From NCBI GenBank assembly GCA_958413095.1, contig CATYUF010000016.1, positions 1 to 32,130 on the forward strand: 32,130 nt of DNA. Reading direction: 5' to 3'. The position numbers were made by a program, and so were the translations under genes. This document shows, one piece after another, positions 1 through 8,234 of this stretch. The notes under the pieces were generated by a model. The model ran no database searches, had not been told where the DNA came from, and saw only the letters and a program-made list of their open reading frames with translations. Every line of letters begins with the position of its first letter. Positions within the stretch are counted from its first letter, which is position 1. Source of the DNA: an uncultured Clostridium sp. Its GTDB lineage: Bacteria > Bacillota > Clostridia > TANB77 > CAG-508.

Positions 1-39
1 AATTACGACCCCAAAATTATTTTTTATGTTATAAAGCAA

Positions 40-69
40 AAAAAATGACTCATATTAGAGCCATTTTTT
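40..69 (-). terminator. Hairpin terminator downstream of htrA
   Basis: The 12-base arms at 40-51 and 58-69 pair with one mismatch around a 6-base loop. The A/T-rich ends give a T-run on either strand, so it could stop transcription both ways. It lies about 110 bases past the htrA stop codon; the function is inferred from shape. Confidence 0.55.
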
Positions 70-177
70 GAAAATAAAAGGGGATGTTTTTTTATCTAAA
101 TCAGTATTATTACTGACTATGTTTATAATATACCAATCTTTTTTGTCCATTCTGTGAACTAAAAGTGAAAAGTTAAA

Positions 178-1431
178 CTAAGGTTGTTCGCCTAATTTTA
201 AAGTCAAGTCTTTTTCTTGTCCATCTCTATTTACTTTAATTGAAATTTCATCACCAATTTTATGAGAATTTTTAATTTCTGTTAATTCATCCATAGTTTT
301 GATTTTTTTACCATCTGCTTCAATAATTACATCACCAGGTTTTATACCAGCTTTTTCAGCTGCTGAGAAGTCATCTATTGATTTTACATATATACCTTCA
401 ACTAAGTGATTTTCCTTAGCAAGTTTTTCATCTAAATCCATTCCTGTTATTCCAATATAAGGTCTTTTAACTTTGCTATATTGAATTAATTGAGAAGTTA
501 TATCAGTAGTTGAGTTAATAGGAATAGCAAATCCCATACCTTCAATATCTTCACCTGAAAGTTTTAAAGTATTAACTCCAATAACTTTACCTTCACTATT
601 TACAAGAGCTCCACCACTATTTCCTGAGTTGATAGCAGCATCTGTTTGAATTAATGTGTATTTTTTTCCATCTGTATCTGTAATTTCTCTGTTAACAGCA
701 CTTACAACACCACAAGTAATACTACTTTGTAATCCTAACGGATTCCCAACTGCCATTGCAAATTCACCAACTTTTATTGAGTCAGAATCTGCAAATTCAG
801 CTTTTGGTAAATCTTTTTTATCAATTTTTACAACAGCTAAGTCTGTTTGTTCATCAGTACCAACAATTTTTGCTTCATATTCAGTAGTATCGTTAAATAG
901 AGTAACAGATACTTTAGTAGCTTCTGAAACTTGATAATATGATTCTGATTCTCCAGAAGAGACAACATGGTTATTTGTTAAAATGTAACCATCTTCACTA
1001 ATTATAATCCCAGAACCAGTAGCTGTTGCACTAGATTGAGCTTGTGTACCAAATATAGGAAGTTTTGAAGTAACATTATATTCAATTTTTATTCCAACAA
1101 TTGAAGGCAAAATTTTATTAGCAGCATATACAGCAGTGTCAGAATAATTTTTTAAAGAAACTTGGTCAACAGTGCCCATGGTGTTAGAATTAGAGGTTTG
1201 AGAAGATGTTGAGCCAGTATTCATAATCTGTTCTCTAACAGAAGGAATACCAAAGCAAGTTCCAATTACTAATGCACATCCTACTACACCACTAAAAAAT
1301 GGTAAAACAATTGATTTCCCAAATCCACTTTTGTGCTTTTGTTTATTATCAATTTCATAAACGGTATTGTATGTTCCTTTATTAGATACCGTTTTAAATT
1401 TTGAATTTTCTTTTTTTTCATTTTCATCCAT
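178..1431 (-). CDS. htrA: Membrane-anchored HtrA/DegP-family serine protease with PDZ domain
   Basis: This is a 417-residue trypsin-like protease that degrades or refolds damaged proteins at the outer face of the membrane. A cytoplasmic N-terminus is followed by one membrane segment (about residues 40-63), a Ser/Thr/Asn-rich linker, the protease domain and one C-terminal PDZ domain (about 323-414). The catalytic triad is visible: His155 in TNNHVV, Asp197 in TDLAVV and Ser272 in GNSGGAL. The start at 1431 is chosen because an AGGAGG lies 7 bases upstream (1439-1444); an in-frame ATG at 1455 would put that site inside the gene. Length and layout match HtrA/YkdA-type proteins of Firmicutes. It is transcribed alone, diverging from the next gene. 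No clear CssR-type operator was recognised. Confidence 0.95.
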   Translation of the reverse strand: MDENEKKENSKFKTVSNKGTYNTVYEIDNKQKHKSGFGKSIVLPFFSGVVGCALVIGTCFGIPSVREQIMNTGSTSSQTSNSNTMGTVDQVSLKNYSDTAVYAANKILPSIVGIKIEYNVTSKLPIFGTQAQSSATATGSGIIISEDGYILTNNHVVSSGESESYYQVSEATKVSVTLFNDTTEYEAKIVGTDEQTDLAVVKIDKKDLPKAEFADSDSIKVGEFAMAVGNPLGLQSSITCGVVSAVNREITDTDGKKYTLIQTDAAINSGNSGGALVNSEGKVIGVNTLKLSGEDIEGMGFAIPINSTTDITSQLIQYSKVKRPYIGITGMDLDEKLAKENHLVEGIYVKSIDDFSAAEKAGIKPGDVIIEADGKKIKTMDELTEIKNSHKIGDEISIKVNRDGQEKDLTLKLGEQP

Positions 1432-1626
1432 ATGAAAACCTCCTCTAAAAAACATTTTTTCTATATTTTTTAATATCTTAACTAATTAATTAAAATATTA
1501 CAATACTTTTGTGAAATTTGTGTGAAGATATTAAGTTTTTTTACAAATTTGTTATTGCATAGAGGAAATTCACTATTTAGTTTAATAATAAATTTATATA
1601 CATTAAAAAATAATTTAATTAATACC

Positions 1627-1655
1627 TTGAATAAAAAAAATCAATTTGTTAAAAT
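1627..1655 (+). promoter_or_regulatory. Candidate sigma-A promoter for the prepilin-like gene
   Basis: TTGAAT (1627-1632) and TAAAAT (1650-1655) are separated by 17 bases. The 325 bases between htrA and this gene are otherwise about 85% A/T and hold nothing else I can support. Confidence 0.4.
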
Positions 1656-1798
1656 ATTAAATAGAAAAAGAGATAAAAAATGAAACTATGAAAAATGAAT
1701 TAATGTAGGTAAATAAAATAAATTTAGTTTTAAAATTTTATAAATTTATATTTTACTTGAAAAATTATGAATTTAAGATGAAAGGAATGATTGTAAAA

Positions 1799-2338
1799 GT
1801 GAATAAAGTAATAAGAGAACAAAAAGGTGTAACATTAATAGTGTTAGTAGTTACAATAATTGTATTATTAATATTAGCATCAATTACTATGTATGGAGGA
1901 ACAGATATAGTTGATAAATCAAGGTTAGAAGGATTAAAAACAAATATGTTATTGATTCAAACTAAAGCTAAAGAATATGTAGAAAATGCTAAATTTCAAT
2001 TAGGGATAAAACCTGAAGAAGCAACAGAGCCAATGAAAGAAAAGGCACAATTAGAACTAGAAGGAGAAGATAAAGGAACAAAAGTAAATGTAGGAGATTC
2101 AATTGCAAATGAAGTGACAAGAATAGGAATAAGTCAAACTGAAATTGAACAAGGAAATGTTTATTGGTTATCTACATCTAATTTAGAGAAAATGGGGATA
2201 AAAAATACAAAATCAGATGAAAAAAATGGTTATTATATAATTGTATATAATATGGAAGAAATATCAGCAGAAATATATAATACAGTAGGGTATAAAGATA
2301 TATATTCATTAACAGATATAGAAAATATTGAGGAATAA
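1799..2338 (+). CDS. Type IV prepilin-like protein (class III-type N-terminal signal)
   Basis: A short basic leader ends in Gly, followed by VTLIVLVVTIIVLLILAS, the long hydrophobic alpha-helix of type IV pilins and pseudopilins. Prepilin peptidase would cut after the Gly of QKG. The Glu normally at position 5 of the mature protein is Val here, as in many small Clostridia prepilin-like proteins. The rest is a soluble, Lys/Glu-rich domain of about 140 residues that I do not recognise. No pilus assembly ATPase, peptidase or platform gene is nearby, so it must use machinery encoded elsewhere. The start is uncertain: GTG at 1799 has AAAGGA 12 bases upstream and gives a normal 10-residue leader; ATGs at 1778 and 1787 and a TTG at 1757 are in frame. 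Confidence 0.75.
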   Translation: MNKVIREQKGVTLIVLVVTIIVLLILASITMYGGTDIVDKSRLEGLKTNMLLIQTKAKEYVENAKFQLGIKPEEATEPMKEKAQLELEGEDKGTKVNVGDSIANEVTRIGISQTEIEQGNVYWLSTSNLEKMGIKNTKSDEKNGYYIIVYNMEEISAEIYNTVGYKDIYSLTDIENIEE

Positions 2339-2339
2339 G

Positions 2340-2373
2340 ACTAAAAAGATAGTAATTATGGGTTTTAGTTTTT
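2340..2373 (+). terminator. Weak hairpin after the prepilin-like gene
   Basis: ACTAAAA (2340-2346) pairs with TTTTAGT (2363-2369), followed by a T-run. The stem is only 7 bp and nearly all A/T, so the call is tentative. Confidence 0.3.
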
Positions 2374-2451
2374 ACATAGCTATATTAAAATTTATATAAT
2401 ATGATACAGTAGAAAAATTTTATATAATATTTATTCTTATCTAAACTATGA

Positions 2452-3099
2452 ATGGAAGGAACGGTAGAAAAATTGAAAGAAAAAGAACTAGAAAGATTAT
2501 TAGAATTAAAGAAAATAGAAAAAGATTTATATAATAAAGGTTTTGAAAATATATGTGGAATAGATGAAGCAGGAAGAGGGCCATTAGCAGGCCCTGTTAT
2601 AGTAGCAGGAGTTATTATGCCAAAAGATTCAATGATAGAAGGGGTAAATGATTCAAAAAAAGTTTCAGAAAAGAAAAGGGAAAAACTATATGATTTAATA
2701 ATTGAAGAAGCAATAAGTTATTCTGTTGCAATAATTGGACAAGATGTAATCGACGATATAAATATTTTAAATGCAACTAAACAAGGAGTGACAGAAGTAG
2801 TAAGAGGCTTAGATGTAAAACCTAATTTAATCCTTGTAGATGCACTTACTCATATAGATACAAATGGAATACCATATGATTCAATAGTTAAAGGAGATGC
2901 TAAATGCTATAATATATCAGCAGCGTCAATTTTAGCCAAAGTAACTAGGGATAGAATAATGAGAGAGTGGGATGAAATTTATCCTCAATATGGTTTTTCT
3001 TCACATAAAGGATATGGAACAGCTAAACATATAGCAGCAATAAAAGAATATGGTTTGTGTCCAATACATAGAAGGAGTTTTACAAAGAATTTTGTGTAA
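2452..3099 (+). CDS. rnhB: Ribonuclease HII
   Basis: Cleaves the RNA strand of RNA-DNA hybrids and removes single ribonucleotides left in DNA. At 215 residues it has the normal family length. The metal-binding acidic set is visible: Asp38-Glu39 in GIDEAGRGPLAGP, Asp130 in ILVDAL and Asp149 in KGDAKCYNISAASILAKV; the C-terminal SSHKGYGT motif is also present. The start is not certain. ATG at 2452 has no ribosome binding site ahead of it, whereas GGAAGGA at 2455-2460 could serve an in-frame TTG shortly downstream, which would remove a few residues before the conserved core. It is followed after 28 bases by the nucleoside phosphorylase gene, probably in one transcript. Confidence 0.95.
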   Translation: MEGTVEKLKEKELERLLELKKIEKDLYNKGFENICGIDEAGRGPLAGPVIVAGVIMPKDSMIEGVNDSKKVSEKKREKLYDLIIEEAISYSVAIIGQDVIDDINILNATKQGVTEVVRGLDVKPNLILVDALTHIDTNGIPYDSIVKGDAKCYNISAASILAKVTRDRIMREWDEIYPQYGFSSHKGYGTAKHIAAIKEYGLCPIHRRSFTKNFV

Positions 3100-3127
3100 T
3101 AAATTATAATGCAAAGGAGAAAAAAAT

Positions 3128-4433
3128 ATGAATATCCTAGAAATTATAGAAAAGAAAAGAGATAAAAAAGAATTAACCAAAGAAGAAATACAATTTTTCA
3201 TAACAGAATATACAAATGGTAATATTGCAGATTATCAAGCATCAGCATTGATAATGGCAATATTTTTAAACGGAATGACAAAACAAGAAACAACATATTT
3301 AACAATGGCAATGGCAAATTCAGGAGAAATATTAGCTCTATCTAAGCTACAAGGAATAATAGTTGATAAACATTCAACAGGAGGAGTAGGAGATAAGGTT
3401 TCATTAATTTTACTACCATTAGTTGCATCTGTTCGGAATACCTGTTGCAAAAATGTCAGGAAGAGGACTTGGATTTACTGGTGGAACAGTAGATAAATTA
3501 GAATCTATACCAGGTTATAGAACTAATATAGATATGAACACTTTTGTGCAAAATGTGGAAGAAATAGGGATAAGTATGATATCTCAAACATTAAATTTGG
3601 CACCAGCTGATAAGGAAATATATGCATTAAGAGACAGTATTTCTTGTGTGGAAAGTATACCATTAATTGCTTCTAGTATAATGAGTAAAAAAATAGCAAG
3701 TGGAGCTGAAAAGATAGTAATAGATGTTACAGTAGGTAGTGGAGCATTTATGAAAAATCTACAAGATGCTAAAGAATTAGCAAATGAAATGATAAAAATA
3801 GGAGAACTAGCAGATAGAGAAACAGTATGTGTACTTACAAATATGGATGAGCCACTAGGTATTTCAGTTGGAAATAATTTAGAAGTAATAGAAGCAGTAG
3901 AAGGGTTAAAAGGAAATATGCCAGAAGATGTAAAAGAAGTTGTATTAGAATTAGGAGCTAATATGATGAAATTAGCAGGAAAAGGAAATGATATAGGTAA
4001 AAATAAAGAAATATTAATGGGAAATATATTAAATGGAAAAGCTTTCAATAAATTTTTAGAGTTAGTAGAAAAACAAGGTGGAAATATAGAATATTTAAAA
4101 GATACAAGTAAATTTGAAAGAGCTAAATATGTAGAAAAAATATATAGTTTAGAAGAAGGATATATCAGGAGTATTAATGCAAAAGAAATAGGAAAATTAG
4201 TATGTAATTTAGGAGCTGGAAGAATCAGAAAAGAAGATGAAATTGATAACACAGTTGGAGTAAAAATAAAGAAAAAAGTAGGAGACTATGTAAAAAAAGG
4301 AGAAGAGATTGCAGAGATATTTGTCAATGAAGAAAATCTAGTTTTACAAGCACAAAAAAGAATATTAGAAATATTTAAGTATTCAAGTGAGAAAGTAGAA
4401 AAATTAAAGACTATAATTTCAGTTATTAAATAA
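3128..4433 (+). pseudogene. pdp: Pyrimidine-nucleoside (thymidine) phosphorylase, broken by a +1 frameshift
   Basis: The family splits uridine or thymidine into base and pentose-1-phosphate. The reading frame from 3128 carries the N-terminal helical domain and KHSTGGVGDKVSL, the phosphate/nucleoside-binding motif, up to LPLVASV. The frame then moves by one base and continues from 3435 as GIPVAKMSGRGLGFTGGT, which fits the family without a gap. Removing C3434 restores one protein of about 434 residues, the usual length. The ribosome binding site AGGAG lies 8-12 bases before the start. Everything else looks intact, so this is either a very recent mutation or a sequencing or assembly error. If real, it would leave a fragment of 122 residues lacking most of the catalytic domain. 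Confidence 0.9.
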
Positions 4434-4440
4434 AAAACTA

Positions 4441-4469
4441 TTTAAAAAGATATAAATATATGTTATAAT
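4441..4469 (+). promoter_or_regulatory. Candidate promoter for the small peptide-cdaA unit
   Basis: TTTAAA (4441-4446) and a perfect TATAAT (4464-4469) are 17 bases apart, 60 bases before the small gene. The -35 box is weak. Confidence 0.4.
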
Positions 4470-4528
4470 TTATTTTGTATTAATAAATTTTAAAGGAATA
4501 TATTTATAATATATGAGGAGTTGAGGAT

Positions 4529-4657
4529 ATGAAAAAGGAAAAACAAGAAACAAAAAGATATGATAAAGGACAAATATTTGTAAAAGTAATGGCTGGAATA
4601 TTAGCATTATTAATGTTATTAGCAGGAGCATCAACACTAATATTTGCACTAATGTAA
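4529..4657 (+). CDS. 42-residue single-pass membrane peptide upstream of cdaA
   Basis: The peptide starts MKKEKQETKRYDKGQ and ends in one hydrophobic segment (about residues 16-41), so a charged cytoplasmic head with a membrane anchor is predicted. The start is supported by GAGGAG and GAGG motifs just upstream of the ATG at 4529. The stop is 18 bases before the cdaA start, so the two are almost surely co-transcribed. I do not recognise the family. Its position suggests a small membrane partner of the cyclase, but that is inference only. Confidence 0.7.
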   Translation: MKKEKQETKRYDKGQIFVKVMAGILALLMLLAGASTLIFALM

Positions 4658-4675
4658 TAGAAGAAGGGATGAAAT

Positions 4676-5626
4676 ATGATAATTGATTTTGGAATGAATT
4701 GGGAAGATTTCTACAAAGATAACATATTAAGTTATATCAAATCTTTACAAGAAAATCCTTTTGAATTAGTAACATTAATATTAGATATAGCAATAGTTAT
4801 ATTTTTAATATATTGTTTTCTAAAAGTAGTTAAAGGTTCTAGGGCATGGCAATTAATAAAGGGAATTGCATTATTAATTGTAGTTACTTGGATAAGTGGA
4901 TTATTAAACCTGAAAATTCTAAATTGGATTTTAACTGGAATAATGAATTTAGGAGTTATAGCAATAATAGTGATATTCCAGCCGGAGCTTAGAAGAGGAT
5001 TAGAACAATTAGGAACAAATAAACTTACAAAATTTTTTGGAATAGATAAAGATTTAGCAACTAAAACAAAAGAAGATATTTATAAAGTTGTAATAGCAGC
5101 AACAGAACTTGCAAAAGCAAAAACAGGAGCATTAATAGTTATAGAAAGAGATATAAAAATACAAGACATTATATCAGGAGGAATTCCACTAAATGCAGAT
5201 GTATCTCCACAACTTTTAGTAAATATATTTGAGCCAAAAACACCACTACATGATGGAGCAGTTGTAATTTCAGGAAATAAAATAGCAGCAGCAGCATGTG
5301 TATTACCCTTGGCAGATGATAAGGATATAGCAAAAGAATTAGGAACAAGACACAGAGCAGCAATTGGAATTTCAAAAGAATCAGATAGCATAGTAGTAGT
5401 AGTTTCAGAAGAAACAGGAAAAATATCTATTGCAAAAGATGGTACTTTAATAGCAGATGTTAGAGAAGATACATTAAAGAAAATATTAATTAGTAATGTA
5501 GTGACAAAAAGATTTGCAGTAGAGAAGAAAGAAAGAAGAAATAAAATAATGCAAATAAGAGAAAACTTAAGAAATTCTGCAAATGATAAAGAAAATACAA
5601 AAGAAAACGATAATAAAAATGTGTAA
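4676..5626 (+). CDS. cdaA: Membrane diadenylate cyclase (DAC domain), makes c-di-AMP
   Basis: Joins two ATP into cyclic di-AMP, which controls potassium uptake, osmotic balance and wall stress in Firmicutes. Three membrane segments near the N-terminus (about residues 32-50, 58-77 and 84-101) are followed by the DAC domain. The signature residues are present: DGA at 193-195 (within LHDGAVVISG) and RHR at 225-227 (RHRAAIG). A charged tail after about residue 285, rich in Lys, Asn and Glu, makes it longer (316 residues) than typical CdaA. The usual partners cdaR and glmM do not follow; truA does instead. glmS, the enzyme upstream of GlmM, lies 6 kb away. The start at 4676 has AGAAGGG 8 bases upstream. 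Confidence 0.94.
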   Translation: MIIDFGMNWEDFYKDNILSYIKSLQENPFELVTLILDIAIVIFLIYCFLKVVKGSRAWQLIKGIALLIVVTWISGLLNLKILNWILTGIMNLGVIAIIVIFQPELRRGLEQLGTNKLTKFFGIDKDLATKTKEDIYKVVIAATELAKAKTGALIVIERDIKIQDIISGGIPLNADVSPQLLVNIFEPKTPLHDGAVVISGNKIAAAACVLPLADDKDIAKELGTRHRAAIGISKESDSIVVVVSEETGKISIAKDGTLIADVREDTLKKILISNVVTKRFAVEKKERRNKIMQIRENLRNSANDKENTKENDNKNV

Positions 5627-5720
5627 TAATAAAAATTAAGATAGGTTGCTCTATATACAAGGAGTGACCTAAAATTTTATAAAAATTCTAGTTAAAAATA
5701 AATTTGAAGTGAGGAAAAAA

Positions 5721-6461
5721 GTGAGAAATATAAGATTAACCATAGAATATGATGGAAAGGACTATAATGGATGGCAAAAACAACCAAACAAATTGAATAT
5801 TCAAGGCACAATAGAGCAGGCGATAGAAAGAATAACAGGCGAAAAAGTAGATTTAATGGCATCAGGAAGAACAGATGCAGGAGTGCATGCTATTGGACAA
5901 GTTGCTAATTTTAAAACAAATTCTAATATTCCAATAGAAAAATTCCCAATAGCTATTAACTCTAATTTAAAAAAATCAATAATAATAAAATCAGCAGAAG
6001 AGGTAGATGAAAGATTTCATAGTAGATTAAGTTGTAAGAGAAAAACATATAGATATATTATAAATAATTCAGAATATGGTACGGCAATTTATAGGAATTT
6101 TGAAACACATATTCCTATGAAATTAGACATAGAAAAAATGAAAGAAGCAATAAAATACTTTGAAGGAGAACACGACTTTAAAGCCTTTAAAGCAAGTGGA
6201 ACAAGTAGTAAAAGCAGTGTAAGAACGATTTATAAAGCAGAGGTTATTGAAAAGGAAGACAATAAGATATATATAGAATTAACAGGAAATGGTTTTTTAT
6301 ATAACATGGTCAGAATAATAGTAGGAACATTAGTAGAAGTAGGAACAGGAAAAATTAAGCCACAAGAAATAAAAGAAATAATAAAATCAGAAAAAAGAGA
6401 AAATGCAGGAAAAACAATGCCACCACAGGGGTTATATCTATTAAAAGTTGAATATAATTAA
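5721..6461 (+). CDS. truA: tRNA pseudouridine(38-40) synthase
   Basis: Converts uridines 38-40 of the tRNA anticodon arm to pseudouridine. The 246-residue protein starts MRNIRLTIEYDGKDYNGWQ, typical of TruA; the catalytic Asp52 lies in SGRTDAGVHA and RFHSRLSCKRKTYRY is also conserved. The GTG at 5721 is chosen because GAGG lies 6 bases upstream and the protein then begins at the conserved position; an upstream in-frame GTG at 5709 overlaps that site. It follows cdaA after a gap of about 95 bases containing only an imperfect short inverted repeat (GGTTGCTC and GAGTGACC). Confidence 0.95.
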   Translation: MRNIRLTIEYDGKDYNGWQKQPNKLNIQGTIEQAIERITGEKVDLMASGRTDAGVHAIGQVANFKTNSNIPIEKFPIAINSNLKKSIIIKSAEEVDERFHSRLSCKRKTYRYIINNSEYGTAIYRNFETHIPMKLDIEKMKEAIKYFEGEHDFKAFKASGTSSKSSVRTIYKAEVIEKEDNKIYIELTGNGFLYNMVRIIVGTLVEVGTGKIKPQEIKEIIKSEKRENAGKTMPPQGLYLLKVEYN

Positions 6462-6525
6462 ATTTTTTGTTAACCATATATCAGAAAAATGCATAAAATA
6501 AAGTAAAAAGAAAAGGAGAAAAATT

Positions 6526-7062
6526 ATGGAATTTTTACTTATATTTTTTGCATTTCCACTAGCAGTTATTATTATATCTATAGCTTTACAAAAAATTTTA
6601 AAAAATCCAATACTAGTTGCATCGATAATATTTGTAATTGGTCTGTTATTAGCTTTTATAGTTAATAATTTAATTATTCTAGTTATTACTATTATATATG
6701 CAATAATAAGTTATATAACGGCATTTATTACATGTTTAATATGTAAGTGGCTTAGAGAAGATAGTAATGAATGTAGAAGAAGAGAAAGAAATAATTGTTG
6801 TGATAGAAGAAATGATAATTGTAATGAGATGGGAAACTTTAATGGCTTAATAACAATAAATTCAAATAGCAATTGTCAAGAAACAGGAAATTGGAATTGT
6901 AGTTGTCAAAACACTAATATTATAAATGGTGTGATAAGAGTAAGGAATGGTGATTGTTCTTGTAGAAATGATGACATAGTAGACACAAGGATAAATGTAA
7001 TACCAAATTCTAATAATAATGGGAGAACAGGATGTATTTGTGGTAGGTACAGGAGAAGATAA
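6526..7062 (+). CDS. Small membrane protein, DUF2651-like N-terminus with Cys-rich tail
   Basis: The first 75 residues form three hydrophobic segments (about 1-22, 28-46 and 48-74) resembling the small DUF2651 membrane proteins of Firmicutes. From residue 80 the sequence changes sharply to a tail of about 100 residues rich in Cys, Asn and Arg, with pairs such as NCSC, DCSC and CIC and very few hydrophobic residues. Such a tail could bind metal or form disulphides, but no known motif fits. An AAGGAG site precedes the ATG by 7 bases. The next gene is a metal-type permease whose central loop is also Cys/His-rich, so a shared role in metal handling is possible. The assignment to DUF2651 is from memory of the pattern. 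Confidence 0.65.
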   Translation: MEFLLIFFAFPLAVIIISIALQKILKNPILVASIIFVIGLLLAFIVNNLIILVITIIYAIISYITAFITCLICKWLREDSNECRRRERNNCCDRRNDNCNEMGNFNGLITINSNSNCQETGNWNCSCQNTNIINGVIRVRNGDCSCRNDDIVDTRINVIPNSNNNGRTGCICGRYRRR

Positions 7063-7102
7063 AATATAAGAACTAAATAAATGAATAAATTAAGAATTAT
7101 AG

Positions 7103-7155
7103 AAGAGTTTTGTAATATTTTTATTAAGAGTAGAAATGTTGCAAAACTCTTAATA
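7103..7155 (+). promoter_or_regulatory. Two mutually exclusive hairpins in the permease leader
   Basis: AAGAGTTTTG (7103-7112) can pair perfectly with CAAAACTCTT (7142-7151), while TATTAAGAGT (7122-7131) can pair perfectly with ACTCTTAATA (7146-7155). Both use the same right-hand strand, so only one can form, which is the layout of an attenuator. No long T-run follows, and no known riboswitch core is present. Confidence 0.35.
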
Positions 7156-7249
7156 ATATGATAATATTATTGCTAAAGAAAAAGAATAGGAGGGATTAAT
7201 CAATTAAATAGATTAATATTTCTATATAATTGGTTATACAAGATAAAAA

Positions 7250-8107
7250 ATGTTAGAAGTCTTTCAAGATGCAATAATAGATAGTATAAAATTAATTCCA
7301 TTTTTGTTTTTAACATATTTAATAATGGAATACATAGAACACAAGACTAAAGAGAAAACGAAAAATACAATAAAAAAATCAGGAAAATTTGGACCATTAA
7401 TAGGAAGTGTTTTAGGAGTATTTCCACAATGTGGATTTTCGGTATCAGCAACTAATCTATACTCAGCAAGAGTCATTACATTGGGAACCTTAATAGCAGT
7501 ATATCTATCTACTTCTGATGAAATGCTACCGATATTTATATCAGAGGGAGTTTCAATTTGGGTTATATTAAAGATTTTAGGAATAAAATTATTAATAGGA
7601 ATGATAGCAGGATTTATAATAGATTTTGCTATTAGACTAAAAAATAAGGGAAAAGAAGAAGAGGAAAAAATAGTAGATTTATGCGAAAAAGAACATTGCG
7701 ATTGTGAACATGGAATTGTAAAATCAGCAACTAAACATACTGTTAGCATATTTCTATTTATTTTAATAATAACATCAGTTATTAATTTAGCAATATATTT
7801 TATAGGAGAGGAAACAATAGCAGGATTTATGCTAAATAGACCAATATTGGGTCCAATGATAGCGGGATTAATAGGTTTAATACCAAACTGTGCTTCTTCT
7901 GTATTAATAACACAAATGTATTTAGAAAATATGATTACAGCAGCTACAATGATTTCAGGTTTATTAGTAGGAGCTGGAGTAGGACTAGCAGTACTATTTA
8001 AGACTAATAAAGGAATAAAAGAAAATATAAAGATTACTTTATTGTTATATGGGATTGGTGTAGTTTCAGGAATTGTATTACAGATTTTTAATTTACAAGT
8101 AGTATAG
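7250..8107 (+). CDS. Heavy-metal/arsenic-type permease (ArsP_2, putative Mn transporter family)
   Basis: A 285-residue polytopic membrane protein made of two similar halves. Each half carries a matching motif in a membrane helix: PQCGFSVSATNLYS around Cys61 and PNCASSVLITQMYL around Cys214. This doubled P-x-C-x-x-S pattern is a hallmark of the ArsP_2 putative exporter family. The cytoplasmic loop between the halves contains a dense metal-ligand cluster (Cys145, His149, Cys150, Cys152, His154). The ATG at 7250 has no adjacent ribosome binding site; the nearest AGGAGGG is at 7190, about 54 bases upstream, separated by small hairpins (ATTAATC/GATTAAT), so the true start or a folded leader needs care. 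The metal cannot be told from sequence. Confidence 0.8.
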   Translation: MLEVFQDAIIDSIKLIPFLFLTYLIMEYIEHKTKEKTKNTIKKSGKFGPLIGSVLGVFPQCGFSVSATNLYSARVITLGTLIAVYLSTSDEMLPIFISEGVSIWVILKILGIKLLIGMIAGFIIDFAIRLKNKGKEEEEKIVDLCEKEHCDCEHGIVKSATKHTVSIFLFILIITSVINLAIYFIGEETIAGFMLNRPILGPMIAGLIGLIPNCASSVLITQMYLENMITAATMISGLLVGAGVGLAVLFKTNKGIKENIKITLLLYGIGVVSGIVLQIFNLQVV

Positions 8108-8111
8108 GATA

Positions 8112-8152
8112 AAACAACACATCTGCCGACCAAATGCAAAGAGGTGTTGTTT
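8112..8152 (+). terminator. Terminator after the permease
   Basis: Arms at 8112-8124 and 8140-8152 (AAACAACACATCT against AGAGGTGTTGTTT) pair with one mismatch and end in T-rich sequence. Confidence 0.7.
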
Positions 8153-8195
8153 ATTTAATCCTTATTTGTCCCAATTATGTATATAAATGAGAAAA

Positions 8196-8225
8196 ATAAA
8201 AAACTATCAAGCGATAGTTTTTTAT
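8196..8225 (-). terminator. Terminator of the virD4-type gene
   Basis: A perfect 13-bp stem (8196-8208 with 8213-8225) with a 4-base loop, A-run on one side and T-run on the other, sits 10 bases past the stop of the reverse-strand gene. It can act in both directions. Confidence 0.8.
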
Positions 8226-8234
8226 TATAAAATT

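Noticed and set aside
3428..3440. Programmed +1 frameshift in the phosphorylase gene
   Set aside because: No slippery sequence, upstream Shine-Dalgarno-like stimulator or stop codon at the shift site, and such control is not known for this family.
3584..4252. A 222-codon reverse-strand open frame inside the phosphorylase gene
   Set aside because: Low-complexity Ser/Ile/Phe translation typical of antisense of A-rich coding sequence, no start signals.
7063..7249. yybP-ykoY manganese riboswitch before the permease
   Set aside because: The conserved core loops of that riboswitch are not present; only simple hairpins are seen.
7190..7249. A leader peptide behind the AGGAGGG at 7190
   Set aside because: No ATG, GTG or TTG follows at the right distance; any frame would be five codons or fewer.
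7264..8139. A 291-codon open frame on the reverse strand of the permease gene
   Set aside because: It is the antisense shadow of a clear membrane protein gene, has no ribosome binding site, and its translation matches nothing recognisable.
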